Shown here in pieces: positions 40,252-48,411 of a DNA stretch of 64,000 nt. The translations under genes and the position numbers were made by a program. Numbering within the stretch: the first letter of the stretch is position 1; the number at the start of each line of letters is the position of its first letter. Below the pieces are notes generated by a model, which was given only the letters and a program-made list of their open reading frames with translations, ran no database searches and was not told the origin of the DNA. Source of the stretch: Jeotgalibacillus malaysiensis (GTDB lineage Bacteria > Bacillota > Bacilli > Bacillales > Jeotgalibacillaceae); assembly GCA_000818095.1 (NCBI GenBank), contig CP009416.1:445501-509500 (forward strand), given 5' to 3'.

Positions 40252-40974
40252 ATGATTAAAGCGAAAAATATTCATAAATCATTTGGTGACCTCGAAGTAT
40301 TAAAAGGCATTGATCTCGAAGTCCAGCCATCAGAAGTAGTGGTACTGGTCGGCGTCAGTGGATCCGGTAAAAGTACGCTGCTGCGCTGTTTCAACTTTCT
40401 TGAAATGATCAATGACGGTGAAATTACGATTGACGGCACCACGATTAATCATAAAAAAGATAACCTGTCTAAAGTACGTGCAGAAGTAGGTATGGTGTTC
40501 CAGCACTTTAACCTTTTTCCGCACAAAACAGTGCTAGAGAATATCATCGAAGCCCCTATGCAGGTGAAGAAAAAGAAAAAGGATGCGGCAGTAAAGCATG
40601 CAAAAGAGCTGCTGGATAAGGTTGGCCTGGCAGACAAAGCCGATGTCTATCCTAACAAACTCTCAGGCGGTCAAAAACAGCGTGTGGCAATAGCGCGCTC
40701 ACTTGCGATGGAACCAAAAGTCATGCTGTTTGATGAACCAACGTCAGCACTAGACCCTGAGCTTGTTACTGAAGTACTTCAGGTTATGAAAAACCTTGCT
40801 GAAGAAGGGATGACCATGGTTGTCGTAACGCACGAAATGCGTTTTGCGCGTGAAGTGGCAGACCGCATCATCATGCTCGATCAAGGTGTGATCATCGAGT
40901 CAGCTGATCCGAAGACGTTTTTTGAGAATCCGACTAATGAACGGACGAAGCAGTTTATTCAGCTGGTAGAATAG
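40252..40974 (+). CDS. Amino-acid ABC transporter ATP-binding protein
   Basis: A 240-residue polar amino-acid importer ATPase of the GlnQ/TcyC type. Walker A is GVSGSGKST (residues 36-44), the Q-loop is [12 protein letters not shown], the signature is [10 protein letters not shown], Walker B is [14 protein letters not shown], and the H-loop is [26 protein letters not shown] lies before the ATG. It ends the operon; only a weak hairpin near 41010-41027 was seen as a possible terminator. Confidence 0.93.
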   Translation: MIKAKNIHKSFGDLEVLKGIDLEVQPSEVVVLVGVSGSGKSTLLRCFNFLEMINDGEITIDGTTINHKKDNLSKVRAEVGMVFQHFNLFPHKTVLENIIEAPMQVKKKKKDAAVKHAKELLDKVGLADKADVYPNKLSGGQKQRVAIARSLAMEPKVMLFDEPTSALDPELVTEVLQVMKNLAEEGMTMVVVTHEMRFAREVADRIIMLDQGVIIESADPKTFFENPTNERTKQFIQLVE

Positions 40975-41076
40975 AATAAAGTAAGTATAGTGAAGACCGC
41001 TGCGCGGAGTCAGGATTTCTGGCTTTGTGTGGGGGTTTTTGTTTGTTTGGAAGGGCCACGTGACATGGCGTGAGTA

Positions 41077-41208
41077 TAGGTCAAATTACACTATTCTACG
41101 AACGAAGATGTTTTTTCTAAGAACACGATCTACTTTTCTAAGAACCTTACACCTATTTCTAAGAACAAAGGGCACTTTTCTCCGAACCATGAATGTTATT
41201 CTACGAAC
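41077..41208 (+). repeat. 21-bp periodic array, copy 3, upstream of the response regulator
   Basis: The leader TAGGTCAAATTACACTA (41077-41093) is followed by six units at 41094, 41115, 41136, 41157, 41178 and 41199, each step exactly 21 bp. Units are TTCTACGAAC, TTCTAAGAAC (three times), TTCTCCGAAC and TTCTACGAAC. The 11-bp spacers are unrelated to each other. Total length is 132 bp. Confidence 0.9.
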
Positions 41209-41239
41209 GTTGCAGTCAGCCCCCACCAAAAACCCCAAC

Positions 41240-41271
41240 TTCACTCAAACTTCACACAAAACTGATACAAT
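41240..41271 (+). promoter_or_regulatory. Direct-repeat operator and -10 of the two-component operon
   Basis: TTCACT (41240-41245), N5, TTCACA (41251-41256), N9, TACAAT (41266-41271). This is the form of B. subtilis PhoP-type boxes overlapping a -35 region. The same arrangement with the same spacing is found upstream of the lipoprotein gene at 44007. Confidence 0.65.
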
Positions 41272-41308
41272 AGCGTTATCATTTTAATTAGAGCAGGTGA
41301 ATCAACAG

Positions 41309-41986
41309 ATGTCCGGCTATAAAGTGTTAATCGTTGAAGATGAACAGCCGATGAGAGAGCTGATCGCTTCTTTTTTAATAGAAGAACATTATGAAGTTGT
41401 CCAGGCGGCAAACGGGGTAGAAGCGTTGCAGCTTTTTAGGCGTGAGCAGCCGGATGTGATGGTTGTGGATATTATGATGCCTTTTATGGATGGCTTTGAG
41501 CTGCTTGAGGAAATAAGAAAGCGATCTGACATTCCATTTATTTTTTTATCTGCCAGAGGTGAGGAGCTTGATAAGGTAAAGGGACTCAGGCTTGGAGCGG
41601 ATGATTATATGGTGAAGCCGTTTCACTCAGGTGAGCTGATCGCCAGGATTGAAACAGTCATCAGACGCGCCGGCGGAAAACAGTCCTCGCAAACGATCAC
41701 TTCAGGCGGACTGATTCTTGATCTTGATTATATGGAAGCAAAAAGCGCCGGCAGACTTGTCACACTGACCCGAAAAGAGTTCCGCCTGCTCGAGCTTTTA
41801 ATCAAACATGAAAACCACACAGTGACCCGATCAAGAATGATGGAGCTGATCTGGGGACCTGATTATCCGGGATCTGAGCGGACGGTGGATACTCACATGA
41901 AAACACTTAGGATGAAGCTGCCTGAAGAAAGCGAGCGGATTAAGACGGTCCGTGGAGTCGGATACCGGCTGGAGGCGCCAAAGTGA
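41309..41986 (+). CDS. OmpR/PhoB-type response regulator
   Basis: A 225-residue response regulator. The receiver domain (about 1-118) has the acidic pair ED, the phospho-acceptor Asp in MVVDIMMPFMDG and the Lys in YMVKPFH. The C-terminal winged helix (about 130-222) shows LTRKEFRLLELL and SERTVDTHMKTLRMKL with VRGVGYRLE. ATG 41309 has AGGTGA 8 bases upstream and is preferred over GTG 41297. The kinase gene overlaps its stop by 4 bases. A PhoP-like direct repeat at its own promoter suggests autoregulation. Confidence 0.9.
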   Translation: MSGYKVLIVEDEQPMRELIASFLIEEHYEVVQAANGVEALQLFRREQPDVMVVDIMMPFMDGFELLEEIRKRSDIPFIFLSARGEELDKVKGLRLGADDYMVKPFHSGELIARIETVIRRAGGKQSSQTITSGGLILDLDYMEAKSAGRLVTLTRKEFRLLELLIKHENHTVTRSRMMELIWGPDYPGSERTVDTHMKTLRMKLPEESERIKTVRGVGYRLEAPK

Positions 41987-43359
41987 CATTTAGCAGAAAG
42001 ATTCTACTGTTGTTGATCGGAAGTATTGGGATTACATTGCTGGCAGCCTTCATTTTTCTGCATTTTACCTATCGTGACCTGTATCTATCAACGGTTAGAG
42101 AATCGGTTGAGTCACAGGGTCAGCGCACCGCCGCTCACTATCATTCCGGTCAGTTGACTGAAGAAATTATTGAGAAGATCCACTGGTACAACGTGGTATC
42201 AGAATATGAAGTGGTTGTGGCAGATGATCTGGATGAGCTGAATCGTCTGTTTCCGTATGAGATAGATGGTGAAATGCTTGTGGAGAATGCCGACCGAGAT
42301 TCACTGCTTGCGGGGCAGTCGATGATGAAGGAAGGATACGTGGATCATTACGGGCGCCAGGTCATTGGTGGTGTATATCCGATTACAGACGGTGTTTCAA
42401 CCGCAGGATACGTTTATATTTTTGTGCCGCTTGAAGGACTTACACAGGTGTTTGGCAGCAGTATTCCATTATTAATTAGCGTTGGGATCTTATTTTTTAT
42501 CGTACTGAGCCTGCTTGTCGGCAGAATCCGCCAGTCGCTTTTCAGACCGCTTGCGTCAATTGAATCTTTTTCGAAAAAAGTGTCAGCGGGTGAGTATGAT
42601 CAACGACTTGAAGTGAAGCAGATGGATGAGATTGGACAGGTATCAGCTGCGCTCAATCAGATGAGTGAGGCATTGCAGCATCAGGAGGAGCGTCAGAAGG
42701 AGTTTCTTGCTGATATTATGCATGAAGTCAGAACGCCGCTTACTTATATTCAAGGGTATACAGAGCGGCTGAAAAAATCTGATCAGGATAAAGAGATCAT
42801 CCTTACAACGATTGAAAGTGAAGTGCAGCGGATGAATTCACTACTGTCTGATCTGGTGGAACTCAACAGGCTTCAGGAAGGGTATGCTGAGTTTGACCGG
42901 CAGCCAATTGCAGCAGCAGATCTCCTTTATGAGACAGTTCAGGTTTTTTCACTACCGGCAAAAGAAAGGTCGCTCGCATTTAAAATAGAAGCGGATGAAG
43001 AGCTTGTGATGATTCAGGATGCGAAAAGACTGCAACAGATTTTTTATAATCTGATTGAAAACGCAGTGAAGTATGCGCCGGCAAATTCAAAGATTACGCT
43101 TAAGTTAATAGAAGAAAATCACACCATGAAACTCTCAGTCATAAATGACTCAACCCTTTCTGCTAAAGAAAAAGAGCGGATCGGCGAACGTTTTTACAGA
43201 GCGAACCGGGACCGGAACCGTCAGACTGGCGGGACAGGGCTTGGGCTGGCCATTGTAAAAGAGCTTGTGAGACTGATGGACGGGGAGTTTGAGATCGATC
43301 TGAATACACATGCATTTAAAGTGGATATTATAATACCGAAAGAAGGCTATACAGAATGA
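41983..43359 (+). CDS. Sensor histidine kinase
   Basis: A 458-residue membrane kinase. It has TM1 at 7-27 and an extracytoplasmic sensor region of about 135 residues. TM2 lies near 160-180 (LLISVGILFFIVLSLLVG). A HAMP domain follows. The HisKA phosphorylation site is FLADIMHEVRTPLTY and the ATPase domain has N-box LIENAVKYAP and G-box GTGLGLAIVK. It starts with GTG within the regulator stop, with GGAGGCG upstream. The co-encoded Sco1 gene suggests a copper- or redox-linked signal, but the signal is not known. Confidence 0.9.
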   Translation: MTFSRKILLLLIGSIGITLLAAFIFLHFTYRDLYLSTVRESVESQGQRTAAHYHSGQLTEEIIEKIHWYNVVSEYEVVVADDLDELNRLFPYEIDGEMLVENADRDSLLAGQSMMKEGYVDHYGRQVIGGVYPITDGVSTAGYVYIFVPLEGLTQVFGSSIPLLISVGILFFIVLSLLVGRIRQSLFRPLASIESFSKKVSAGEYDQRLEVKQMDEIGQVSAALNQMSEALQHQEERQKEFLADIMHEVRTPLTYIQGYTERLKKSDQDKEIILTTIESEVQRMNSLLSDLVELNRLQEGYAEFDRQPIAAADLLYETVQVFSLPAKERSLAFKIEADEELVMIQDAKRLQQIFYNLIENAVKYAPANSKITLKLIEENHTMKLSVINDSTLSAKEKERIGERFYRANRDRNRQTGGTGLGLAIVKELVRLMDGEFEIDLNTHAFKVDIIIPKEGYTE

Positions 43360-43910
43360 AAAAATTGATGATATTAATCGCAGTGACTTTATTGCTTGCA
43401 GCATGCGGCAGTGAGCCGGATGGACCGCCTGTGAGCGGATTTACTTATACAGATCAACACGGTGAGGAATTCAGCAGCAGTGAACTTGAGGGGAAGGTAT
43501 GGATCGCAGACTTTATCTTCACCAATTGTGATACGGTCTGTCCGCCGATGACATATAAAATGGCTGATATTCAGTCTACACTGAAGGAGCAGGGGCTTGA
43601 TGCTGAGATTGTGTCATTCAGTGTGGATCCTGAAGTCGATACACCTGAAAAGCTGTCTGAGTTTTTAGCTCAGTTCACAGAGGACGACAGCAACTGGCAT
43701 ATGTTAACTGGGTACGGGCAGGAAGAGATTGAAACATTTGCGCGTGAAGAGTTCCAGTCGCTTGTGAATAAGCCTGAAGACGCTGACCAGGTACTTCATG
43801 GTGTGACTTTTTATGTTATGGATCAGGAAGGCAGAATCTTCAGCGAGTACAACTTTACCGAAGAAGGCGTCGTCGATAAAATTATAGATGATGTTGAGGC
43901 ATTACAGTAA
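43356..43910 (+). CDS. Sco1/SenC family lipoprotein
   Basis: A 184-residue thioredoxin-fold lipoprotein of the SCO family, which delivers copper to the CuA site of cytochrome c oxidase. The lipobox is LLAAC (Cys17). The copper-binding C-x-x-x-C is in FTNCDTVCPP (Cys58 and Cys62) and the conserved third ligand His is in VLHGVTFYV (His148). The start overlaps the kinase stop by 4 bases, so it is co-translated with the two-component system, an unusual partner that may report on copper loading or thiol state. Confidence 0.9.
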   Translation: MKKLMILIAVTLLLAACGSEPDGPPVSGFTYTDQHGEEFSSSELEGKVWIADFIFTNCDTVCPPMTYKMADIQSTLKEQGLDAEIVSFSVDPEVDTPEKLSEFLAQFTEDDSNWHMLTGYGQEEIETFAREEFQSLVNKPEDADQVLHGVTFYVMDQEGRIFSEYNFTEEGVVDKIIDDVEALQ

Positions 43911-43942
43911 GGCTGTGAATAAAATGTGAAGGTTAGAACGAC

Positions 43943-43974
43943 TTCACCTTCATTTCACATAAGGTGTTTATACT
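43943..43974 (+). promoter_or_regulatory. Direct-repeat operator and -10 upstream of the His-rich lipoprotein
   Basis: TTCACC (43943-43948), N5, TTCACA (43954-43959), N9, TATACT (43969-43974). It matches the layout at 41240-41271 base for base in spacing, so the response regulator probably controls both promoters. Confidence 0.65.
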
Positions 43975-44006
43975 AAAGTTATTGTTGATATAAAGGAGAA
44001 ACTAAT

Positions 44007-44531
44007 ATGAAAAAATGGATGATCGGATTAGCAGCAGTCATGATGCTTGCTGCGTGTTCTCAGGAAGAGGAGCAGACGTCCTCAGATGAACTGCCGCAAA
44101 TGGTTGAGGTTGAGATCTCAGTGCCTGAAGATGCGGTACCTGGAGAAGAAACCGTTCTGCAGGCTGAAGTAACGCAGGGCGGGGAAGTGGTTGAAGATGC
44201 AAATGAAGTACTGTTTGAGATCTGGGATGACGCTGCCGGAACAGAGAGTGAGCGAGTAGAAGGCACTCACACTGAAAACGGTGTCTATGAAGTTGCTTAT
44301 ACGTTTGAAGAAAGTGTCTATACCGTTCAGGCACACACAACGGCACGTGATATGCACGTCATGCCAAAAACACAGTTCCATGTAGGCGAGCCGACTGACG
44401 AACAGATTGCAGCGGCTGAAGAGAACGTTGAGAATCAGGAGAGCAGCCATATGGGTGGCGATGAGGAGCACGATGAAGCAGCTTCTCATGGTGATAGCCA
44501 TGAAGATGAAGAAGAACACGATGGACATTAA
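44007..44531 (+). CDS. YtkA-like lipoprotein with His-rich tail
   Basis: A 174-residue lipoprotein. The lipobox is MMLAAC (Cys17). A YtkA/FixH-like beta-sandwich spans about 30-125 (VEISVPEDAVPGEETVLQAEV, then GVYEVAYTFEESVYTVQAH). The C-terminal 40 residues are rich in His, Glu and Asp (HMGGDEEHDEAASHGDSHED type), suggesting metal binding at the outer face. It lies 96 bases after the Sco1 gene with its own promoter carrying the same operator, so it seems to be part of one copper or metal response. A repeat and terminator follow. Confidence 0.85.
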   Translation: MKKWMIGLAAVMMLAACSQEEEQTSSDELPQMVEVEISVPEDAVPGEETVLQAEVTQGGEVVEDANEVLFEIWDDAAGTESERVEGTHTENGVYEVAYTFEESVYTVQAHTTARDMHVMPKTQFHVGEPTDEQIAAAEENVENQESSHMGGDEEHDEAASHGDSHEDEEEHDGH

Positions 44532-44585
44532 GAAAACTGGATAACAAGACTACCATTTGTAAGTAACAAAATTTACGATTGATAA

Positions 44586-44714
44586 CTTAGTGTAGCGAAG
44601 CGTAAGGCGGCGACTCCGGGACGAATAGAGCGAAGCTGAGACCCCGCAACCGAAGGTGATGAGGCTCAGTAAGCTCCGTCCGGAAAGCGTACGCCTGAAG
44701 CGCAGCGAAACGAG
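44586..44714. repeat. GC-rich palindromic element, subfamily B, copy 2
   Basis: It begins TTAGTGTAGCGAAGCGTAAG and ends CGCCTGAAGCGCAGCGAAAC, with internal CTGAGACCCC and GAGGCTCAG arms. It directly abuts the terminator at 44716, as copy 3 does at 49203. Confidence 0.75.
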
Positions 44715-44715
44715 T

Positions 44716-44752
44716 AAAAAAGCGCGAGACACCATCTAGTCTCGCGCTTTTT
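44716..44752. terminator. Bidirectional terminator after the element
   Basis: AAAAAAGCGCGAGAC and GTCTCGCGCTTTTT form a perfect stem with an 8-base loop, between convergent genes. Confidence 0.88.
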
Positions 44753-44753
44753 C

Positions 44754-46337
44754 TTATGACTGCTGCTGTTCCTTCTGTCTCAATTCAATCCGGCGAATCT
44801 TACCTGAAGTTGTTTTAGGCAGCTCAGTAATGAACTCGATTTGTCTCGGATATTTATATGGCGCTGTCATTTCTTTCGTATGATTTTGAAGCTCTTTGAC
44901 AAGTGCCTCATCACCAGTCGCATTGTCATCTCTCAGGACAACATACGCTTTTACAATGCTGCCGCGGATCTCATCCGGCGCTGCAACGACTGCACATTCA
45001 CGTACGGCAGGATGCTTCAGCAATGCATCCTCCACTTCAAATGGTCCGATCGTATAGCCTGAGCTGATGATGATATCATCACTGCGGCCTTCAAACCAAA
45101 AGTAGCCATCCTCATCGCGTGACGCCTGATCGCCTGTTAAATACCAGTCGCCTCTATAAGCGGCCTGCGTACGCTCATGATCGTTATAGTATTCAGTAAA
45201 TAGGGCAGGGCAGTCTTTATGAACCGCGATATCTCCAACTTCACCAGTCTTCGTCGGCTGGCCGTGTTCATCAATGATTTCAACATTGTTGCCCGGTGTC
45301 GGTTTACCCATTGAGCCGGGCTTTACTTCCATCCCCTGAAGCGTGCCGACAAGCAGTGTGTTTTCTGTCTGGCCGTAACCATCACGTACAATCACGTTAA
45401 AAGCATTTTTAAACGCTTCAATCACAGGACGGTTCAGCGGTTCACCAGCTGATACTGCGCTGCGCAGCTCAGGCAGGTTATATGAGCTTAAATTTTCAAG
45501 CTTTGCCATCAGACGATACTCAGTCGGTGTACAGCAAAGCACATTAATCTTTTCTTTTTCAAGGTATTCCATATATGTTTCAGCTTTAAAGCCTCCGTGA
45601 TAAACGAATGCTGTTGCGCCTAGTGTAATTGTTGATAAGAATGGACTCCAGATCCACTTTTGCCAGCCAGGTGCTGCAGTCGCCCAGACAAGGTCGCCTT
45701 CCTGTACGCCAAGCCATTCTTTTGCAGCGGTACGCACGTGCGCATAACCCCATGCATGTGTATGAATAACCCCTTTCGGATTACCCGTTGTGCCTGATGT
45801 ATAAGGAAGAAACGCTGTATCATGGCGTGAAGTCGGCTCGCCGTCATAGTCAGTTGCCATTTCACCGGCAAGTGATTCAAGCGACTCCCAGCCGCTTTCA
45901 GTGCCACCAACGATGAATTTATTATGTAGTGCCTGCAGATCTTCATCAATTGCATTTACCTCTGAAGTCGTCTCATGAAACGCAATAACCCCTTTTGCAT
46001 CTGAATGCTTCATGCGGTAAGTAAGGTCCTTTTTACGCAGCATCTCAGAGCACGGAATCGCAATGATGCCGGCTTTCAGACACGCAAGATAGCTCATATA
46101 AGCTTCAGGAATACGCGGTAAAATGATCAGTACTTTATCCCCTTTAGCAATCCCTTTGCTTTTCAGCGCAAGTGCAAACTGATTCGTACGTTCTACGAGT
46201 TCCTTGTAGGACACATCGCGTCTGTTCTGTTTGTCATCAAGCCATTTGATCGCAATTCTCTGATCATCTGATGCGAACTGATCCAGTTCTTTTGCGATGT
46301 TGTACTGCTCCGGTGCGATTAAATTTTCAGCATTCAT
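44754..46337 (-). CDS. mbcS: Acyl-CoA synthetase, MbcS-like
   Basis: A 527-residue AMP-forming acyl-CoA synthetase. It resembles medium/branched-chain acyl-CoA synthetase MbcS (YtcI of B. subtilis). The P-loop motif is YTSGTTGNPKG, the adenylate motif is GYGQTE, the hinge is WYLTGDQASRDEDGYFWFEGRSDDII, and the catalytic Lys lies in LPKTTSGKIRR. It should activate a short or branched-chain acid with ATP and CoA. The start at 46337 follows GGGGGA; upstream codons to 46355 lack spacing. A cre and a TGARCGNNCGYTCA operator, the latter shared with the symporter at 7364, control it. Confidence 0.88.
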   Translation of the reverse strand: MNAENLIAPEQYNIAKELDQFASDDQRIAIKWLDDKQNRRDVSYKELVERTNQFALALKSKGIAKGDKVLIILPRIPEAYMSYLACLKAGIIAIPCSEMLRKKDLTYRMKHSDAKGVIAFHETTSEVNAIDEDLQALHNKFIVGGTESGWESLESLAGEMATDYDGEPTSRHDTAFLPYTSGTTGNPKGVIHTHAWGYAHVRTAAKEWLGVQEGDLVWATAAPGWQKWIWSPFLSTITLGATAFVYHGGFKAETYMEYLEKEKINVLCCTPTEYRLMAKLENLSSYNLPELRSAVSAGEPLNRPVIEAFKNAFNVIVRDGYGQTENTLLVGTLQGMEVKPGSMGKPTPGNNVEIIDEHGQPTKTGEVGDIAVHKDCPALFTEYYNDHERTQAAYRGDWYLTGDQASRDEDGYFWFEGRSDDIIISSGYTIGPFEVEDALLKHPAVRECAVVAAPDEIRGSIVKAYVVLRDDNATGDEALVKELQNHTKEMTAPYKYPRQIEFITELPKTTSGKIRRIELRQKEQQQS

Positions 46338-46378
46338 ACCCATTCCCCCGTTCAATATTCTCTGTTGTGTTCGGCGAT

Positions 46379-46392
46379 TGAACGCTCGCTCA
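46379..46392 (-). promoter_or_regulatory. Palindromic operator TGARCGNNCGYTCA, third copy
   Basis: On the minus strand it reads TGAGCGAGCGTTCA, the same pattern as the pair at 7006-7044. It lies 42 bases before the acyl-CoA synthetase start. Confidence 0.65.
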
Positions 46393-46415
46393 GCGCACGT
46401 TCTTACTCTGATTAT

Positions 46416-46429
46416 TGTAAACGTTTACA
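46416..46429 (-). promoter_or_regulatory. Perfect cre palindrome
   Basis: TGTAAACGTTTACA is a full match to the CcpA consensus and fully self-complementary. It lies about 80 bases upstream of the acyl-CoA synthetase start. B. subtilis acsA is also CcpA-controlled. Confidence 0.8.
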
Positions 46430-46559
46430 AAAACATCCGTCAAGATCGTTTTGGGAATTTTCAAACAAATAAGATCTGTAAAATAAATGAATCAGTGTTA
46501 AAATAACGATCGTCTAACTGGTAACAATTTATTATTATCGAAGTCTTTTATTCTATCTA

Positions 46560-46690
46560 CACAGCTGTTAATTGGAGTGAAAGGGGGCGACTCCTGCGGC
46601 GGAAAGGTACAGGTGAGACCATACGGCGAAGCCGGAGGGGCTCACCGCCCGGCCGCGGAAAGCGTCCCCCTGAAACGGAAATTAACAGCC
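46560..46690. repeat. GC-rich palindromic element, subfamily A, with perfect inverted ends
   Basis: GCTGTTAATT (46564-46573) and AATTAACAGC (46680-46689) are perfect inverse complements. Inside are GGGGGCGACTCC, GGCTCACCGCCCGG and GGAAAGCGTCCCCCTGAA. It ends 42 bases before the sigma-factor gene, probably within its transcript leader. Confidence 0.8.
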
Positions 46691-46731
46691 AAGATTATAA
46701 GAGTAAACAATTTAAAAGAGGAAGTGAGTAA

Positions 46732-47274
46732 ATGGATCATTCTTCTGTCAGAAAACGCGATGGCTTAGAAGCCGTGATGAACGAATACGGCACAGCAGTC
46801 AAGCGCTTTATTTATACATATGTGAAGAATTGGGAGACAGCAGGTGACCTTTCCCAGGATGTATTTGTCACCGTCTATGAGAAATGGGAAACATTCGAAG
46901 GAAGATCATCTATGAAAACATGGATATTTAAAATTGCAGCAAATAAAGCAAAGGATCACCTGAAAAGCTGGAATCACAGGAAAGTGAGTTTATTTGAACA
47001 CTCATTTGAAAATGAAAAAGCAAACCGATTGTCACTTGAAGAGGAAGCCGTACTGAAGGAAGAGAAGCAGCACCTTTTATCCATGATGATGGAGATGCCA
47101 GTGAAATATCGTGAACTCTTACTCCTTCACTTTGAACACGAACTGTCCTATCAGGAAATCTCGGATATTTGCAGTCTGCCGGTTTCAACAGTTAAAACAA
47201 GGATCAGACGTGGCAGTGAAAAGTTGAGAAAGTCCTACGTATACCAGGAGAGGAGGGGAACTGGTCATGAGTAA
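46732..47274 (+). CDS. ECF-type RNA polymerase sigma factor
   Basis: A 180-residue sigma-70 family factor with regions 2 and 4 only. Region 2 shows LSQDVFVTVYEKWETFEGRSSMKTWIFKIAANKAKDHLKS. Region 4 shows MEMPVKYRELLLLHFEHELSYQEISDICSLPVSTVKTRIRRGSEKLRK, with the helix-turn-helix at about 135-160. It is not SigW by sequence. AGAGGAAGTGAG precedes the ATG. The downstream membrane protein gene overlaps its end by 8 bases, the usual layout for a cognate anti-sigma factor. Confidence 0.9.
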   Translation: MDHSSVRKRDGLEAVMNEYGTAVKRFIYTYVKNWETAGDLSQDVFVTVYEKWETFEGRSSMKTWIFKIAANKAKDHLKSWNHRKVSLFEHSFENEKANRLSLEEEAVLKEEKQHLLSMMMEMPVKYRELLLLHFEHELSYQEISDICSLPVSTVKTRIRRGSEKLRKSYVYQERRGTGHE

Positions 47275-48328
47275 AAATAAGTTTCCGGATCGACTGAACT
47301 GGCCTGATCAATCAGAATTTACAAGTGAAGACAGGAATGCAGTATGGGATAAAATTAAACACGGTGAGAAAAAACGGACCGTAAAATGGCTACCTTACAG
47401 CCTCTCTGCGGTTGCAGCGGCTGCAGCGATCTTTTTAATCGTGCAGATCACAGGTGTGGAAGAGCAGGCGCCGGTGGATCAGCCGGAGGAAATTGATAAA
47501 AATGAAGAGAGCATAGAGGAAAACGTTAAGCCGGTTGAAGAACAGGATATTGATATGAGAGATTTTGAAGTTGGTGATGAATTGAATGGATGGACTGTTA
47601 CAGATATATATTCTTCTGAAGAAAATGATGGATACTCTTATGTGAAATTTGACAAAACCATTGATATGACAGGAGTTATTCAACCATATTCCGAGGATGC
47701 ATCCTGGCCGGTTTTTGTGCCTAATTCAAATGAAAATGAAATATTTCCAATTGATTTAGATGAAAGTCAGCTGAGGATGCAGAGAAGATTGAATTTCTAT
47801 GAAAATTATTTTGAATTTGAAGGTACGTCGGATGAAAATATAGAGCTCCGATTTAGTGGGATATATATTAATTTTGATCGTGAAACTGGAAAGCATAATT
47901 CAGAAGCGCTTTTGGAAGTGCCTATTGGACCTCCGTACTTGCAGTTTGATGAAAGGTCTATTGAGGAGAAACCACTTTTTGATGGTGTTACAAATTCTTT
48001 GGAGATAGCAGACAAAATAATAAATAACGAAATATTGCCGCATGAGCTTACCCCTTCAGAAATCGTAACTATATTGGATGTAATAGGTTATTACAATCAG
48101 GAGATTTTCTTTGCGACTGAGGCATTGCATGAAACATATCAATTAGTAGGAGAAAAGATATCACCTACGGGGAATGGATTACCTGAAGAAGCTTCGGTAA
48201 TTGAGGTAACACTAAGTGAAGATCAGATATATATAGGAATGGTAAATGATGGTCATCAAATAATTGAGTTATTCAGATTTCAAAAACAGGAGAATATGTG
48301 GAAGATTACTTATCTACACGAGGAATAA
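47267..48328 (+). CDS. Probable anti-sigma factor, membrane-anchored
   Basis: A 353-residue single-pass protein. A short cytoplasmic part (residues 1-43, DRLNWPDQSEFTSEDRNAVWDKIKHG) is followed by one hydrophobic helix (about 45-66), an acidic linker and a large extracytoplasmic domain of about 260 residues. There is no zinc-binding H-x-x-x-C-x-x-C motif, so it is not a ZAS-type anti-sigma. The role is inferred from overlap with the sigma gene. The 3' two-thirds is visibly richer in A+T and uses more AT-ending codons than its neighbours, possibly reflecting fast divergence or transfer. Confidence 0.65.
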   Translation: MSKNKFPDRLNWPDQSEFTSEDRNAVWDKIKHGEKKRTVKWLPYSLSAVAAAAAIFLIVQITGVEEQAPVDQPEEIDKNEESIEENVKPVEEQDIDMRDFEVGDELNGWTVTDIYSSEENDGYSYVKFDKTIDMTGVIQPYSEDASWPVFVPNSNENEIFPIDLDESQLRMQRRLNFYENYFEFEGTSDENIELRFSGIYINFDRETGKHNSEALLEVPIGPPYLQFDERSIEEKPLFDGVTNSLEIADKIINNEILPHELTPSEIVTILDVIGYYNQEIFFATEALHETYQLVGEKISPTGNGLPEEASVIEVTLSEDQIYIGMVNDGHQIIELFRFQKQENMWKITYLHEE

Positions 48329-48411
48329 TATAAGAGAAAATCTTTTAGTGGTACGGACCTCTTCTCCGTGTTAAGATATTCTGGTAGATCTTAAAAAGAA
48401 GAGGTGCAATC

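Noticed and set aside
41027-41287. Open frames through the periodic arrays that would encode heptad proteins with repeated Leu-Arg-Thr (also at 59528-59725 and 63167-63409)
   Set aside because: A 21-bp period keeps one frame open automatically. There is no ribosome site, the frames run in either strand, the 20-bp step in copy 2 breaks the frame, and the leader and motifs are conserved as DNA rather than as protein.
46577-46768. A 63-codon frame through the GC-rich element before the sigma gene
   Set aside because: It lies inside a palindromic repeat, starts without a ribosome site and runs into the start of the sigma-factor gene.
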